Shown: positions 1 to 8,479, counted from the first letter of the stretch. The stretch is DNA of 64,000 nucleotides from Olsenella sp. oral taxon 807 (GCF_001189515.2 NZ_CP012069.2:1364001-1428000), one strand, 5' to 3'. The notes: generated from the sequence alone by a model not told the origin. Numbers and translations are program-made.

Positions 1-275
1 TCGGACCCGAGTGGCAGTGCGTCTCACACTGCCAAATGGCGTCGAGCGTACCGAAGCGGTACGCTGAGGGCCGAGTGGCAGTGCCACCCACACGGTACTG
101 CACGCTCGGACCCGAGTGGCAGTGCGTCTCACACTGCCAAATGGCGTCGAGCGTACCGAAGCGGTACGCTCAGGGGCGAGTGGCAGTGTGATCGGTACGC
201 TCGGACCCGAGTGGCAGTGTAGGTTGCACTGCCACTCGGCGGTGAACGTACATGGCAGTGTCATCCACACTGCCA
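1..275. repeat. Cluster of hairpin-forming direct repeats
   Basis: A 65-bp sequence at 1-65 is repeated exactly at 106-170, giving a period of 105 bp. Each unit holds two perfect inverted repeats: TGGCAGTG with CACTGCCA across a 7-nt loop (12-34 and 117-139), and AGCGTACCG with CGGTACGCT across 3 nt (45-65 and 150-170). Two more hairpins with the same TGGCAGTG/CACTGCCA arms and a 7-nt loop lie at 207-239 (13-bp stem) and 253-275. No convincing gene overlaps the cluster. The function is unknown. The arms keep pairing while the loops differ, which fits a structured RNA, a terminator series or a protein-binding array. Confidence 0.85.
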
Positions 276-360
276 CTCGCCAGTGAACGTACGAGGGTGG
301 AACGTTCATGCCCGAGTGGCAGTGCAGGTCGAGGTAACCTTTGGACCTTGTGGGCGTTGC
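274..360. repeat. Dispersed intergenic repeat, family 3, copy 1
   Basis: This stretch aligns over about 87 bp with 45786-45872. Shared blocks are CACTCG, AACGTAC, ACGTTCA, GCAGTG, ACCT, TGGACC and GGGC in the same order with nearly the same spacing. Both copies sit in long intergenic regions upstream of a rightward gene. It is a diverged non-coding repeat, and the two copies alone do not show a function. Confidence 0.6.
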
Positions 361-451
361 GTCAACGGTGGGATGCATCTGGCCGGAGCGTGCTTCGAAT
401 CTCGCCTGAGGACAACCCTTTCGCAGGCAGGACGATTTCTCGGCTGGTCAA

Positions 452-488
452 GCGGATGTGTTCTACATCTGCGGATGTGTTCTACATC
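452..488. promoter_or_regulatory. Tandem near-palindromic boxes upstream of rplS
   Basis: The 18-mer GCGGATGTGTTCTACATC occurs twice, at 452-469 and 471-488, with a 19-bp repeat distance. Each copy contains GATGT facing ACATC. The pair lies about 45 bp upstream of the rplS -35 box. It could be an operator or an upstream activator site; no regulator can be named. Confidence 0.45.
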
Positions 489-530
489 CCCTCAGGTCGT
501 GTGGATTTCAACCCGGGATACAAGACCAAC

Positions 531-559
531 TTGCCACCCTTCGTTTGGTGGGCTAGACT
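531..559 (+). promoter_or_regulatory. rplS promoter
   Basis: TTGCCA at 531-536 and TAGACT at 554-559 are separated by 17 bp, a good match to a primary sigma-factor promoter. The predicted transcript start is near 566, which gives a leader of about 60 nt before the rplS start codon. Confidence 0.65.
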
Positions 560-624
560 GACTCATCGTGTGTAAGCCTACGTGTCGCTCAAGCTGTGGC
601 GACACCTCTAGAGACGAGGATACC

Positions 625-966
625 ATGGACTACATTCGTGCCATCGAGCGCCAGCAGATTCGCGAGGACATTCCCAAGGTCCGCGTGGGCGACAATGTAA
701 AGGTGCACTATCACATCAAGGAGGGTGAGCGCGAGCGTGAGCAGGTGTTTCAAGGCGATGTCATCCGCATGAGCGGCGGCAGCTCCCGTGAGACCTTCAC
801 CGTGCGCAAGATCAGCTTCGGTATTGGCGTGGAGCGCACCTTCCCTCTGCACAGCCCCAAGATTGCCAGGCTCGAGATCGTGCGCCACGGTGACGTGCAT
901 CGTGCCAAGCTCTATTATCTCCGTGATCGCGTGGGCAAGGCCGCCCGCATCCGCGAGAAGCGCTAG
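625..966 (+). CDS. rplS: 50S ribosomal protein L19
   Basis: Encodes 113 residues. L19 lies at the interface of the two ribosomal subunits. The sequence has the family's central block ([15 protein letters not shown], then [10 protein letters not shown] and [13 protein letters not shown]) and a basic tail ending in REKR. The ATG at 625 is preceded by GACGAGGA at a normal distance. An in-frame extension upstream to 568 shows no L19 similarity and was left out. The gene has its own promoter, and a hairpin begins at the last base of its stop codon, so it appears to be transcribed alone, apart from rnhB. Confidence 0.96.
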   Translation: MDYIRAIERQQIREDIPKVRVGDNVKVHYHIKEGEREREQVFQGDVIRMSGGSSRETFTVRKISFGIGVERTFPLHSPKIARLEIVRHGDVHRAKLYYLRDRVGKAARIREKR

Positions 967-988
967 GGCACTAACGCCGTTAGTGCCC
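966..988 (+). terminator. Hairpin directly after rplS
   Basis: GGGCACTAA (966-974) pairs with TTAGTGCCC (980-988) across a 5-nt loop, starting at the last base of the rplS stop codon. No T-run follows at once, so it is either a weak intrinsic terminator or the boundary of the repeat element that starts here. Confidence 0.5.
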
Positions 989-1075
989 CGCAGATTCTGG
1001 GGTACCGAGTTTTGGGATCCAACTGGGCAAATGTCTCTGCGATAGTGCCCCGCAGATTCTGGGGTACCGAGTTTG
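981..1075. repeat. Dispersed intergenic repeat, family 2, copies 1 and 1b
   Basis: A unit beginning AGTGCCCCGCAGATTCTGGG and containing GGTACCGAGTTTT and AACTGGGCAAAT is followed at 1043-1074 by a partial second copy of its first 32 bp. A related element lies at 44484-44570. In both places CAGATTCT precedes AACTGGGCAAAT by exactly 30 bp, and the next AGTGCCCCGC follows 23 bp later. The element fills the whole rplS-rnhB gap, so it must contain or border the rnhB expression signals. Confidence 0.75.
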
Positions 1076-1109
1076 GTTCGTCTTAAGAAAACTGGGAAAC
1101 TGGGAAATT

Positions 1110-1889
1110 ATGCCGTGGAGCGAACGACGGCCTATGAGCGCGCAAGAGGTTGCTGCACTTCTTGCGCGAGCTTCTCACGACGAGGCGCTAGCACTCATCG
1201 AGCGCTATGCCACAGACCCACGTACGCAGGTCCAGAGGGCGATTAGATCGGCCAAAAGACGCCTTGCCAAGGAGGAGACCGAGCGAAGGCGGGTCGAGGG
1301 CATGTACGAGCTTCAGCGCTCTCTTGGTGGCGACGGTCTCGTGATGGGCGTCGACGAGGTGGGAAGAGGCGCCCTCGCGGGACCGCTCACCGTATGTGCC
1401 GTCATCCTTCCCCAAGAGCCCAAGATCTGGGGCATTGACGACTCAAAGCGGCTCTCTCCCGCACGTCGCCTCGAGCTTGCGAAACGCATCCGCGAGCAGG
1501 CCTGTGCCATCGGAACCTGCCACGTCGAAGCCACGTCCATCGATGCGGTGGGCATGAGCGTCGCATTGAGGGTGGCGATGGCCGGAGCCATCGAGGACGC
1601 GGGCGTAGAGCCTGACTGTGTTCTCATTGACGGCAGGGCTGTGCACGCGCACCCCAAGGAGAGGGCCCTCGTAAGGGGGGACTCTCGCATCGCCGCAATC
1701 GCAGCGGCATCCATCGTCGCTAAGGTTACGCGTGACAAGATGATGGTCGATTATGACGTCAAGTATGCCGGATATCACCTCGCCTCCTGCAAGGGCTACG
1801 GCTCAGCCGAGCACATACGAGCCATCCAGGAGCATGGTCTCACCCCTCTTCATCGCACTTCATTCTGTAAAAATTTCATGGATACATAG
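1110..1889 (+). CDS. rnhB: Ribonuclease HII
   Basis: Encodes 259 residues. RNase HII cuts the RNA strand of RNA-DNA hybrids and starts removal of ribonucleotides misincorporated in DNA. Catalytic residues are recognisable: D82 and E83 in GVDEVGRG, D174 in VLIDG, and D191 in the GDS before AASIVAKVTRD. About 75 residues precede the catalytic core, as in many Gram-positive RnhB proteins. The ATG at 1110 has only a partial ribosome site (GGGA). An ATG at 1134 is possible but worse placed. It heads the compact run rnhB-yraN-comM-dprA-trmFO-xerC, although 189 bp separate it from yraN. Confidence 0.93.
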   Translation: MPWSERRPMSAQEVAALLARASHDEALALIERYATDPRTQVQRAIRSAKRRLAKEETERRRVEGMYELQRSLGGDGLVMGVDEVGRGALAGPLTVCAVILPQEPKIWGIDDSKRLSPARRLELAKRIREQACAIGTCHVEATSIDAVGMSVALRVAMAGAIEDAGVEPDCVLIDGRAVHAHPKERALVRGDSRIAAIAAASIVAKVTRDKMMVDYDVKYAGYHLASCKGYGSAEHIRAIQEHGLTPLHRTSFCKNFMDT

Positions 1890-2078
1890 TCTTCTTTGTG
1901 GGAGATGGCGCTCACGCTCAGCCAACACCGCCAAGACTTGCACCCAGCTTATCCTGCGTCTTTCTGGACGAGGCAAAACGGTATGGATCGCGCTGCAGGA
2001 CGCGGCAGTCGAGTGCAAGCTGTATGCAAGTCGCGTCTGTCACCCTCTGCCGCAGGCCAAGCGGATGGAGGAGGACTC

Positions 2079-2630
2079 ATGGGAAACGCCGCATGCGCAT
2101 CGAGGACAATCTTTGGCAGGGGAGATATCGAAGAATTCGTCTGCAAGGACGTGGGTGACAGCTCCCTAAGCGACGCCGAGGAGCTAAGGGAGCGGGAGGA
2201 TGCCTGGGAGGCCGTGCTGTCCGAGGCAACAAACGTCAACGGAAAGCCCCCTTGCGACATGAGTGAAAAGGAGCTCGGAGACCAAGGCGAGCTTCTTGCG
2301 GAGAGCTACCTGCGCCAGAGGGACTACGAGATCCTGGCACGCAAGTACAAAAACCTTGGCGGTGAGGCAGACATCATCGCCAGGGAGGATGACTGCGTGG
2401 TCTTCGTCGAGGTAAAGACCCGTCTCACGAGCCCACAAGACGAGGACATCGTCCCCGAGCTTGCCGTCACCCTGGATAAGCAGGAGCGCTACAGAAAGAT
2501 CGCCCTGTACTACCTGATCGACCACAGGGAGAGCAACTTCGTCCGCTTCGATGTCATAGCCATCAAGATACACGGAGAGCGTCAGGCCAGCCTCAGGCAC
2601 CTCGTCGGAGCGTTTGTGTGTGATCTGTGA
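2079..2630 (+). CDS. yraN: YraN/UPF0102 family endonuclease-like protein
   Basis: The conserved domain starts near residue 61 (KELGDQGELLAE). It carries the nuclease-fold residues E96 and D98 in GGEAD, and E111 and K113 in FVEVK. Family members have a restriction-endonuclease-like fold and are nearly always next to rnhB or comM, as here; the role is not settled. The ATG at 2079 was chosen because GGAGGAGG lies just upstream. It gives 183 residues with an uncharacterised acidic N-terminal region of 60. The shorter ATG at 2259 would match the usual family length but has no ribosome site. The stop overlaps the comM start by one base. Confidence 0.82.
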   Translation: MGNAACASRTIFGRGDIEEFVCKDVGDSSLSDAEELREREDAWEAVLSEATNVNGKPPCDMSEKELGDQGELLAESYLRQRDYEILARKYKNLGGEADIIAREDDCVVFVEVKTRLTSPQDEDIVPELAVTLDKQERYRKIALYYLIDHRESNFVRFDVIAIKIHGERQASLRHLVGAFVCDL

Positions 2631-4135
2631 TGCAGACGATGACAAACATCAGGATAGGCTCAGCCTGCCTTTGGGGTGTCGAAGCCCTTCCCATACAGGT
2701 CGAGGTCGCGTCATCCGGTGGTCTTCCGGGGTTCTCGATCGTGGGCCTGCCCGGCGCAGGCGTCATGGACGCGCGGTCAAGGGTTCGCTGCGCCCTCAAG
2801 GCCTGTGGCTTCAAGATGCCACGCCTGCACTTCACCATAAACCTTGCCCCCGCAGAGATACGAAAGAATGGGACGGGGTTCGACCTCCCCATCGCTATCG
2901 CCATACTCGCGCTAAGTGGCCAGATTCCCACAGACGGCCTTGAGCGCTGTCTCTTCGTAGGGGAGCTCGGTCTTTCGGGTGAGGTGTGCGAGACGCGTGG
3001 GACAGTAGCCTATCAGGTGCTCTGTCGCAAGATTGGAGCGACGTTCGTGTGCTCGCACGAGTCCGCCGTGCTACGCATGGACGGGTGTGGGCTCAGCGTC
3101 ATACGCTCTTTGAACGAACTGAGGGAGGGGGTCGGCAGACTCGACCGTCCGAGAGGAGAGCCCTCGAGACCTGCGGTGCCAGACCACTCCCTTGACTTTG
3201 CCGACGTCTATGGTCAGGAGGAGGCCAAGCGCGCCTTGGTCATAGCGGCAGCCGGATCGCACGGTCTGCTCATGGTGGGACCTCCAGGCGCCGGAAAGAC
3301 CATGCTTGCACGCAGGCTCCCCACGATCATGGAGCCCCTCACCGACGAGGAGCTCGAGGAGGTCCTGCTCGTGAGCTCGGTTGCGGGTCAGCTGAGCCGA
3401 GCGACGCTCGCGCGCGCGAGGCCCTTCAGGGCACCGCACCACTCCATATCAAGGGGCGGTCTCATCGGCGGCGGCAGGCCTGTCACCCCAGGAGAGATCT
3501 CCCTTGCACATAGAGGTGTGCTCTTCTTGGACGAGCTTCCGGAGTTTTCGACCAGCGTCCTTCAGTCGCTCAGGCAACCGATGGAGGACGGGGTGGTGCA
3601 ACTCGTACGTGTGGACGGCACCTACCGCTTTCCCTGCGAGTTCCAGCTCATAGCTGCCTCAAACCCCTGCCCCTGCGGATACCTTGGTGATCCCAGTCAC
3701 GGCTGCAGCTGCTCTCCCGCGCGCATCCAGTGCTACCAGAGCAGGATTGGCGGACCTCTCATGGACAGGATAGACATCCACGTGGGCGTCCAGCGACCCC
3801 AGTCCGACCTCGTGATCGAAGGTGCCGCTGGCATGGACTCAAAAACGATGCGCGCGCTTGTCATGGGTGCCCGTGAGCTGCGACTTCGGCGCGAGCGACG
3901 AGAGGGCAGACCAGATGACGCCCTCGTCGAGTCGCTGCTCTTCAAGCCCGAGGCCCGTTCGTGCCTCGAGGGCCTCTCGTCTCGCATGGCGCTGGGAGCC
4001 CGGTCCATCGTCAAGATGGCGCAGGTCGCACGCACGATCGCCGACGTGGAGCAAAGCGAGCGCGTCGGTCGCGTTCACGTGCTCGAGGCAAGCAGCTACA
4101 GGAATCGCATGGGGGGTGACGGAATCGATGGGTGA
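2630..4135 (+). CDS. comM: ComM/YifB family AAA+ ATPase (Mg-chelatase-like)
   Basis: Encodes 501 residues, the normal length. It has an N-terminal ChlI-like domain (about 1-170), an AAA+ core with Walker A GPPGAGKT near 217-224 and Walker B LFLDELPEF, and a C-terminal Mg-chelatase-type domain. In naturally competent bacteria ComM is a hexameric helicase that drives branch migration during integration of taken-up DNA. It lies directly before dprA, so the pair suggests a transformation or recombination function. The ATG at 2630 overlaps the yraN stop in TGATG. A GTG three bases upstream is an alternative start. Confidence 0.92.
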   Translation: MQTMTNIRIGSACLWGVEALPIQVEVASSGGLPGFSIVGLPGAGVMDARSRVRCALKACGFKMPRLHFTINLAPAEIRKNGTGFDLPIAIAILALSGQIPTDGLERCLFVGELGLSGEVCETRGTVAYQVLCRKIGATFVCSHESAVLRMDGCGLSVIRSLNELREGVGRLDRPRGEPSRPAVPDHSLDFADVYGQEEAKRALVIAAAGSHGLLMVGPPGAGKTMLARRLPTIMEPLTDEELEEVLLVSSVAGQLSRATLARARPFRAPHHSISRGGLIGGGRPVTPGEISLAHRGVLFLDELPEFSTSVLQSLRQPMEDGVVQLVRVDGTYRFPCEFQLIAASNPCPCGYLGDPSHGCSCSPARIQCYQSRIGGPLMDRIDIHVGVQRPQSDLVIEGAAGMDSKTMRALVMGARELRLRRERREGRPDDALVESLLFKPEARSCLEGLSSRMALGARSIVKMAQVARTIADVEQSERVGRVHVLEASSYRNRMGGDGIDG

Positions 4136-5075
4136 CAGATGGGTACTCACGAAGGGAGACGGTGCCTGGCCTCAGGCGCTCGATGACCTCGAGGATCCGC
4201 CGGAGTGGGTCTTCGGAATCGGCTCCAGAGACGTCCTGCACGAGAGCTGCATCTCCATCATCGGAGCCAGGAGGGCCTCTCCCTACGGCCTTTCCGTGGC
4301 TCGACTGGCCGGTAGGGTAGCGGCAGAGTGCGGGATAGTGGTCGTGACGGGTGGGGCCATGGGCTGTGACGTTACGGCGGCCCGCGCGGCGCTCGATGCC
4401 GGAGGCAAGACAATCGTCGTCACGGGCACCGGCGCCGACGTTACCTACCCACGCTCCTCAGAAGACGTGTTCGCCCGCGCGGTGACACGAGGTGCGGTGG
4501 TCTCACTCGAGAACTGGGGGCAGACGCCCAGGCGCTACGCCTTCCCCAAGCGCAACCGCATCATCGCCGCCCTCTCCCAGAGCATACTCATCTGCGAGGC
4601 GGGGCTCAGGTCAGGCACGTTCTCGACCGCCTTGGCCGCAGGCCAGATGGGCAGGGACCTCTACGCGGTCCCCGGCAGCATCTTCTCGCCGGAGTCCATG
4701 GGGGCAAACCAGCTCATCGCAGAGGGCGCCCACATCATCGCCTCAGAGATCGACCTCGAGCAGAGAATCTCGCTTGACTTTGGCATGCTCAGGATGGTGG
4801 GGGAGGGCGTGCCGAGGCAGGAGGGGCGGATACTCTCCGCCCTCATGAGTGAGCCGACGCGCCCGGACGACCTTGCGCGTTACCTCGCCGAGCCGGTGAC
4901 GAGCATACTTGTGGCGCTTTCTGACTACGAGGGCGCAGGGATGGTCAAGCGGCTTCCTGATGGGCGCTACAGCCTGAGCGAGTCGGCCTACCTCGCCCGC
5001 GATAGAATGGTGGGGCACCATGAGAAGAAGCGTATCGGGAGGCCTGACCAAGAGGGGAATGGCGATGCGGGATAG
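4128..5075 (+). CDS. dprA: DNA-processing protein DprA
   Basis: Encodes 315 residues. DprA binds incoming single-stranded DNA and loads RecA during transformation; it is also widespread in bacteria not known to be competent. The Rossmann-like DprA domain shows GARRASPYG near residue 45, then GGAMGCDVTAARAAL and PKRNRIIAAL. A C-terminal winged-helix segment follows (about 230-300, ILSALMSEPTRPDDLARYL). The start overlaps comM by 8 bp. Together comM-dprA form a conserved pair. The last residues are basic and overlap the trmFO start. Confidence 0.94.
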   Translation: MGDRWVLTKGDGAWPQALDDLEDPPEWVFGIGSRDVLHESCISIIGARRASPYGLSVARLAGRVAAECGIVVVTGGAMGCDVTAARAALDAGGKTIVVTGTGADVTYPRSSEDVFARAVTRGAVVSLENWGQTPRRYAFPKRNRIIAALSQSILICEAGLRSGTFSTALAAGQMGRDLYAVPGSIFSPESMGANQLIAEGAHIIASEIDLEQRISLDFGMLRMVGEGVPRQEGRILSALMSEPTRPDDLARYLAEPVTSILVALSDYEGAGMVKRLPDGRYSLSESAYLARDRMVGHHEKKRIGRPDQEGNGDAG

Positions 5076-6405
5076 CGCGGTGACGGTGGTTGGTGGAGGA
5101 CTGGCGGGAAGCGAGTGCGCCTTGCAGCTCGCACGGAGGGGCGTCTCGGTTCGACTCGTCGAGCAACGCCCCGTCGCGACGTCGCCAGCCCATCACACGG
5201 CTGACTTCGCCGAGCTCGTTTGCTCGAACTCCCTCAAGTCTACCCGTCACGACAGCGCGGCGGGCCTGCTCAAGGAAGAGCTCCGTGCCATGGGTTCCAT
5301 CCTTCTCGAGCTTGCCCTCAAGGCGCGTCTTCCCGCCGGAAGTGCCTTGGCGGTGGATCGCGAGCGCTTCTCGGCCCTCGTGGGCGAGAGGATCGAGGCT
5401 CAGGATCTCATCAAGGTCGAGCGCAGGGAGGTGACGCGGCTGCCCGAGGGCCCCTGCGTCATTGCCGCAGGCCCCCTCTGCTCACGGGCGCTTTTCGACG
5501 ACCTTGCGAGGAGGCTGGGCAGAGGCGCCCTCTCCTTCTTCGATGCGGCAGCACCGATTGTGGACGGTGAGTCGCTTGACACCGATATCGTCTTTGCCCA
5601 GTCGCGCTACGAGCAGACCGAAGGCGGGGACTATCTGAACTGCCCTCTGGACAGGCGGGAGTACGACGCGTTCTGCGAGGAGCTCGTGTCGGCAGAGCGC
5701 GTCGTGCCCAGGGACTTCGAGCGAGCTGAGCTGTTCATGGCCTGCCAACCCATCGAGGAGGTCGCGCGCAGCGGTCACGATTCGCTACGCTTTGGCGCCC
5801 TCAAGCCCGTGGGACTCACCGACCCGAGGACTGGACGCAGGCCCTGGGCGGTCGCGCAGCTGCGGGCAGAGAACGTCAGGGGGAGTGCCTACAACCTCGT
5901 CGGCTTTCAGACGAATCTGCGCTGGGGGGAGCAGGAGCGCGTGTTCAGGATGATTCCAGGCCTTGCGCATGCGGACTTCTTCCGTTATGGCGTCATGCAC
6001 CGCAACTCCTTTGTCGATGCGCCCCGGGTCCTTGACTCGAGCTTTGCCATACCTGGGACCTCATGCAGGCTGGCAGGACAGATCTGCGGCACCGAAGGCT
6101 ACACGGAGGCCATCGCCTCTGGGCTTCTCGCTGCCATCAACACCTATGCGGAACTCAGCGGACTCGACCGTCTCACGCTCCCGAAGACGGGTGCCTTGGG
6201 ATCTCTCGTGAGCTACGCAACCGATCCTGCCACAGAGCCCTACCAGCCCATGCATGTGAACTTTGGCTTGGTCTTGCCCCTTGAGGGTCCACGCCTCAAG
6301 AAGCGCGAGCGCTATCGTGCGTACGCCGATCGCGCCATGAGCGACCTCGAACGCTGCCTGGAAGACCGAGACGACCTCTTTGGGAGCTCGTATGCCCGAG
6401 CCTGA
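5065..6405 (+). CDS. trmFO: Methylenetetrahydrofolate-tRNA-(uracil-5-)-methyltransferase TrmFO
   Basis: Encodes 446 residues. TrmFO uses methylenetetrahydrofolate and FAD to methylate U54 in the T-loop of tRNAs. The FAD-binding GGGLAGSE lies at 10-17, the family signature YLNCPLDRREYDAF in the middle, and LAGQICGTEGYTEA near the C-terminus. AGAGGGG lies 7 bases before the ATG at 5065. An ATG at 5059 is too close to that site. It overlaps dprA by 11 bp and xerC by 14 bp. The order trmFO-xerC is also common in Firmicutes. Confidence 0.95.
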   Translation: MRDSAVTVVGGGLAGSECALQLARRGVSVRLVEQRPVATSPAHHTADFAELVCSNSLKSTRHDSAAGLLKEELRAMGSILLELALKARLPAGSALAVDRERFSALVGERIEAQDLIKVERREVTRLPEGPCVIAAGPLCSRALFDDLARRLGRGALSFFDAAAPIVDGESLDTDIVFAQSRYEQTEGGDYLNCPLDRREYDAFCEELVSAERVVPRDFERAELFMACQPIEEVARSGHDSLRFGALKPVGLTDPRTGRRPWAVAQLRAENVRGSAYNLVGFQTNLRWGEQERVFRMIPGLAHADFFRYGVMHRNSFVDAPRVLDSSFAIPGTSCRLAGQICGTEGYTEAIASGLLAAINTYAELSGLDRLTLPKTGALGSLVSYATDPATEPYQPMHVNFGLVLPLEGPRLKKRERYRAYADRAMSDLERCLEDRDDLFGSSYARA

Positions 6406-7324
6406 GAAGAGCCAAGAGCCCAACTCCCGCTTTTCCCAGCTTAAGGAGGGTTTTCTCAACTTTTTGCTCGACGTTCGCACGCTCTCGCACAACACGGCAA
6501 GGGCCTATGGCTGTGACCTTGACGCCTTCGGATCGTGGGCGGAACGCCATGGCATAGACCCCCTCGGCGCGACACACCGGGACCTCAGGGGTTTTCTGGG
6601 CGAGCTCTCGCGAGCTGGCTATGCGCCAAGGACCATCAACAGGCGGCTCTCGGCGGTCCGTAGCTTCTATCGCTGGCTCGAGCGAGAGGGGTTTGCCAGA
6701 GAGGTCACCATCGATGCCGTCTTGGGTCCCAAGATCCCCAGAAGCCTGCCGACCACCCTCTCAGACGAGGATGTGACTCGACTTATGGAAAGCTGCGGGG
6801 ATGACGCGGTAGGCATACGAGACGCGACCCTCATAGAGCTCCTCTATGCGACCGGAGCGAGGCTCTTCGAGCTCTCGAGGCTCACGGTCTTAAGCATTGA
6901 CTTCGACGAGGGACAGGTCAAGCTCTTTGGCAAAGGTTCGAGGGAACGCATCGTCCCACTCTACCCCCAAGTTCTCGCGAGGGTCAGAGACTACATGGAG
7001 GACGCCCGCATTCAACTTGTCTCGCACGCGAGAGGAGGGGACACAGGGGCGCTCTTTGTCTCCACACGCGGCAACGCGATGGGAACAGGTGCCCTGAGAG
7101 ATGCCTTCAAGAGGCGTGCGAAAGAGTCGGGCATCGACCCCGACGTGACCCCACACTCCCTGCGGCACAGCTATGCGACGGAGCTTCTGGCGGGGGGCGC
7201 CGACCTCAGGAGCGTCCAGGAACTACTCGGACACGCAAGCCTCTCGACCACCCAGATCTACACGCATCTCTCCATAGACAGGCTCAAGAAAGCGGCGAGG
7301 CAGGCCCATCCGAGGGCAGGCTAG
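6392..7324 (+). CDS. xerC: Tyrosine recombinase XerC
   Basis: Encodes 310 residues. It has an N-terminal SAM-like core-binding domain (about 15-105) and a C-terminal catalytic domain. The full catalytic set is present: R157, K181, H255, R258, H281 and nucleophile Y290. XerC/XerD resolve chromosome dimers at dif. The symbol rests on length and on adjacency to trmFO; a XerD role cannot be excluded. Since it sits in a housekeeping run and has no phage genes nearby, it is not read as a prophage integrase. GGGAG lies 5 bases before the ATG. Confidence 0.88.
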   Translation: MPEPEKSQEPNSRFSQLKEGFLNFLLDVRTLSHNTARAYGCDLDAFGSWAERHGIDPLGATHRDLRGFLGELSRAGYAPRTINRRLSAVRSFYRWLEREGFAREVTIDAVLGPKIPRSLPTTLSDEDVTRLMESCGDDAVGIRDATLIELLYATGARLFELSRLTVLSIDFDEGQVKLFGKGSRERIVPLYPQVLARVRDYMEDARIQLVSHARGGDTGALFVSTRGNAMGTGALRDAFKRRAKESGIDPDVTPHSLRHSYATELLAGGADLRSVQELLGHASLSTTQIYTHLSIDRLKKAARQAHPRAG

Positions 7325-7400
7325 CGCCGCAGGCCATATGCCACAAGACGTCCTGTCAACACATCGGGGGAAGATGGTGCCACTCGACGCAAACTGTCTC

Positions 7401-7429
7401 TTGGCAGGAACTTATGTGTATGCTATGTG
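7401..7429 (+). promoter_or_regulatory. Promoter of rpsB-tsf
   Basis: TTGGCA (7401-7406), a 17-bp spacer and TATGTG (7424-7429) preceded by TGC, which gives an extended -10. The leader to the rpsB start would be about 165 nt, long enough for a regulatory leader RNA, but no specific fold was recognised in the 279-bp gap. Confidence 0.5.
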
Positions 7430-7603
7430 ACTGATACGACCTATTGATGTCTGCTAAAATGCTGCGTTGTCATGTGTTCACATGGCACACATTTCGCACG
7501 CGTGGCGACTCTCGTCCTGTGGTGCCTGGGCCACCATGTCAGGGTCCAGGTGGGATGATGGGGATGACACCACGCGGAGGATCAACCAACGGAGGTAAGG
7601 ACA

Positions 7604-8401
7604 ATGGCAGTCAAGATCAACATCCGCACCCTGCTCGAGGCTGGTTGCCACTACGGCCACCAAACGCGGCGCTGGAACCCCAAGATGAGGGAGTATATCT
7701 TCGGCGAGCGAAACGGCATCTACATTCTTGACCTCAAGAAGACCGTACTCGGTGCCGATAGAGCCTACAGCTTCCTCAAGGACGTCGCCTCCAAGGGTGG
7801 CAAGTTACTCTTCGTGGGCACCAAGAAGCAGGCGCAAGAGCCCATCGCGACCCAAGCCGAGCGTTGCGGCATGCCCTACATCAACCAGCGTTGGCTCGGC
7901 GGCATGCTCACAAACTTCGTCACCATGCGTTCGCGCATCGACCGCATGGAGGAGCTCGAGACCATGGTCGAGGACGGGAGTATGGCCCTGCGAGGTAAGA
8001 AGGAACAGGCCGTCCTCACCAAAGAGCTCGAGAAGCTCCAGCGCAATCTTGGTGGCGTCCGCGACATGAAGAGCCTGCCGCAAGCTGTCTTCGTCGTCGA
8101 CTCCAAGCGTGAGGAGATCGCGATCCGCGAGGCCAATCGCCTGAACATCCCGGTCATCGCCCTCCTCGACACCAACTCAGACCCCGATGTCGTCGACTTT
8201 GGCATCCCCGCTAATGATGATGCGATCCGCTCGGTCGGCATCATGTGTGAGCTGGTCGCAGACGCCATCCTCGCAGGGACGGGTCAGGAGCAGATCAGCG
8301 TCGAGGAGATGAGTTCGGGCGAGACCACCCCTGCCGTCGAGGTGACAGAGGGCGTCGAGGCGACCGGGAACACCGAGGCGGATGCACCCGTGGCCGAGTA
8401 G
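7604..8401 (+). CDS. rpsB: 30S ribosomal protein S2
   Basis: Encodes 265 residues. S2 binds the small subunit late in assembly. The sequence begins with the expected LLEAGCHYGHQTRRWNPKM and contains QRWLGGMLTNF and IPVIALLDTNSDP. The last ~35 residues are acidic and low in complexity, a lineage-specific tail. GGAGGTAAGG precedes the ATG. It is paired with tsf, as in most bacteria. Confidence 0.97.
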   Translation: MAVKINIRTLLEAGCHYGHQTRRWNPKMREYIFGERNGIYILDLKKTVLGADRAYSFLKDVASKGGKLLFVGTKKQAQEPIATQAERCGMPYINQRWLGGMLTNFVTMRSRIDRMEELETMVEDGSMALRGKKEQAVLTKELEKLQRNLGGVRDMKSLPQAVFVVDSKREEIAIREANRLNIPVIALLDTNSDPDVVDFGIPANDDAIRSVGIMCELVADAILAGTGQEQISVEEMSSGETTPAVEVTEGVEATGNTEADAPVAE

Positions 8402-8421
8402 GCAGGTTTGACAAGCGAACA

Positions 8422-8455
8422 AGCACCTAGAGACATAAAGCACCTAGAGACATAA
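8422..8455 (+). repeat. 17-bp tandem duplication between rpsB and tsf
   Basis: AGCACCTAGAGACATAA occurs twice back to back (8422-8438 and 8439-8455) in the rpsB-tsf gap. It looks like a recent slippage duplication, and it ends about 12 bp before the tsf ribosome site. Confidence 0.8.
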
Positions 8456-8479
8456 TGAAGAGACAGAAGGAGGCCGGAC

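Noticed and set aside
252-575. Open frames across the repeat zone before rplS
   Set aside because: They run through hairpin repeats and a promoter, have no ribosome site and no protein-like composition.
6392-7324. Prophage or integrative-element integrase
   Set aside because: The recombinase is in a conserved housekeeping run after trmFO, with no attachment repeats or phage genes; XerC fits better.
7430-7603. Ribosomal-protein or riboswitch leader before rpsB
   Set aside because: The leader is long, but no conserved fold could be recognised by eye.
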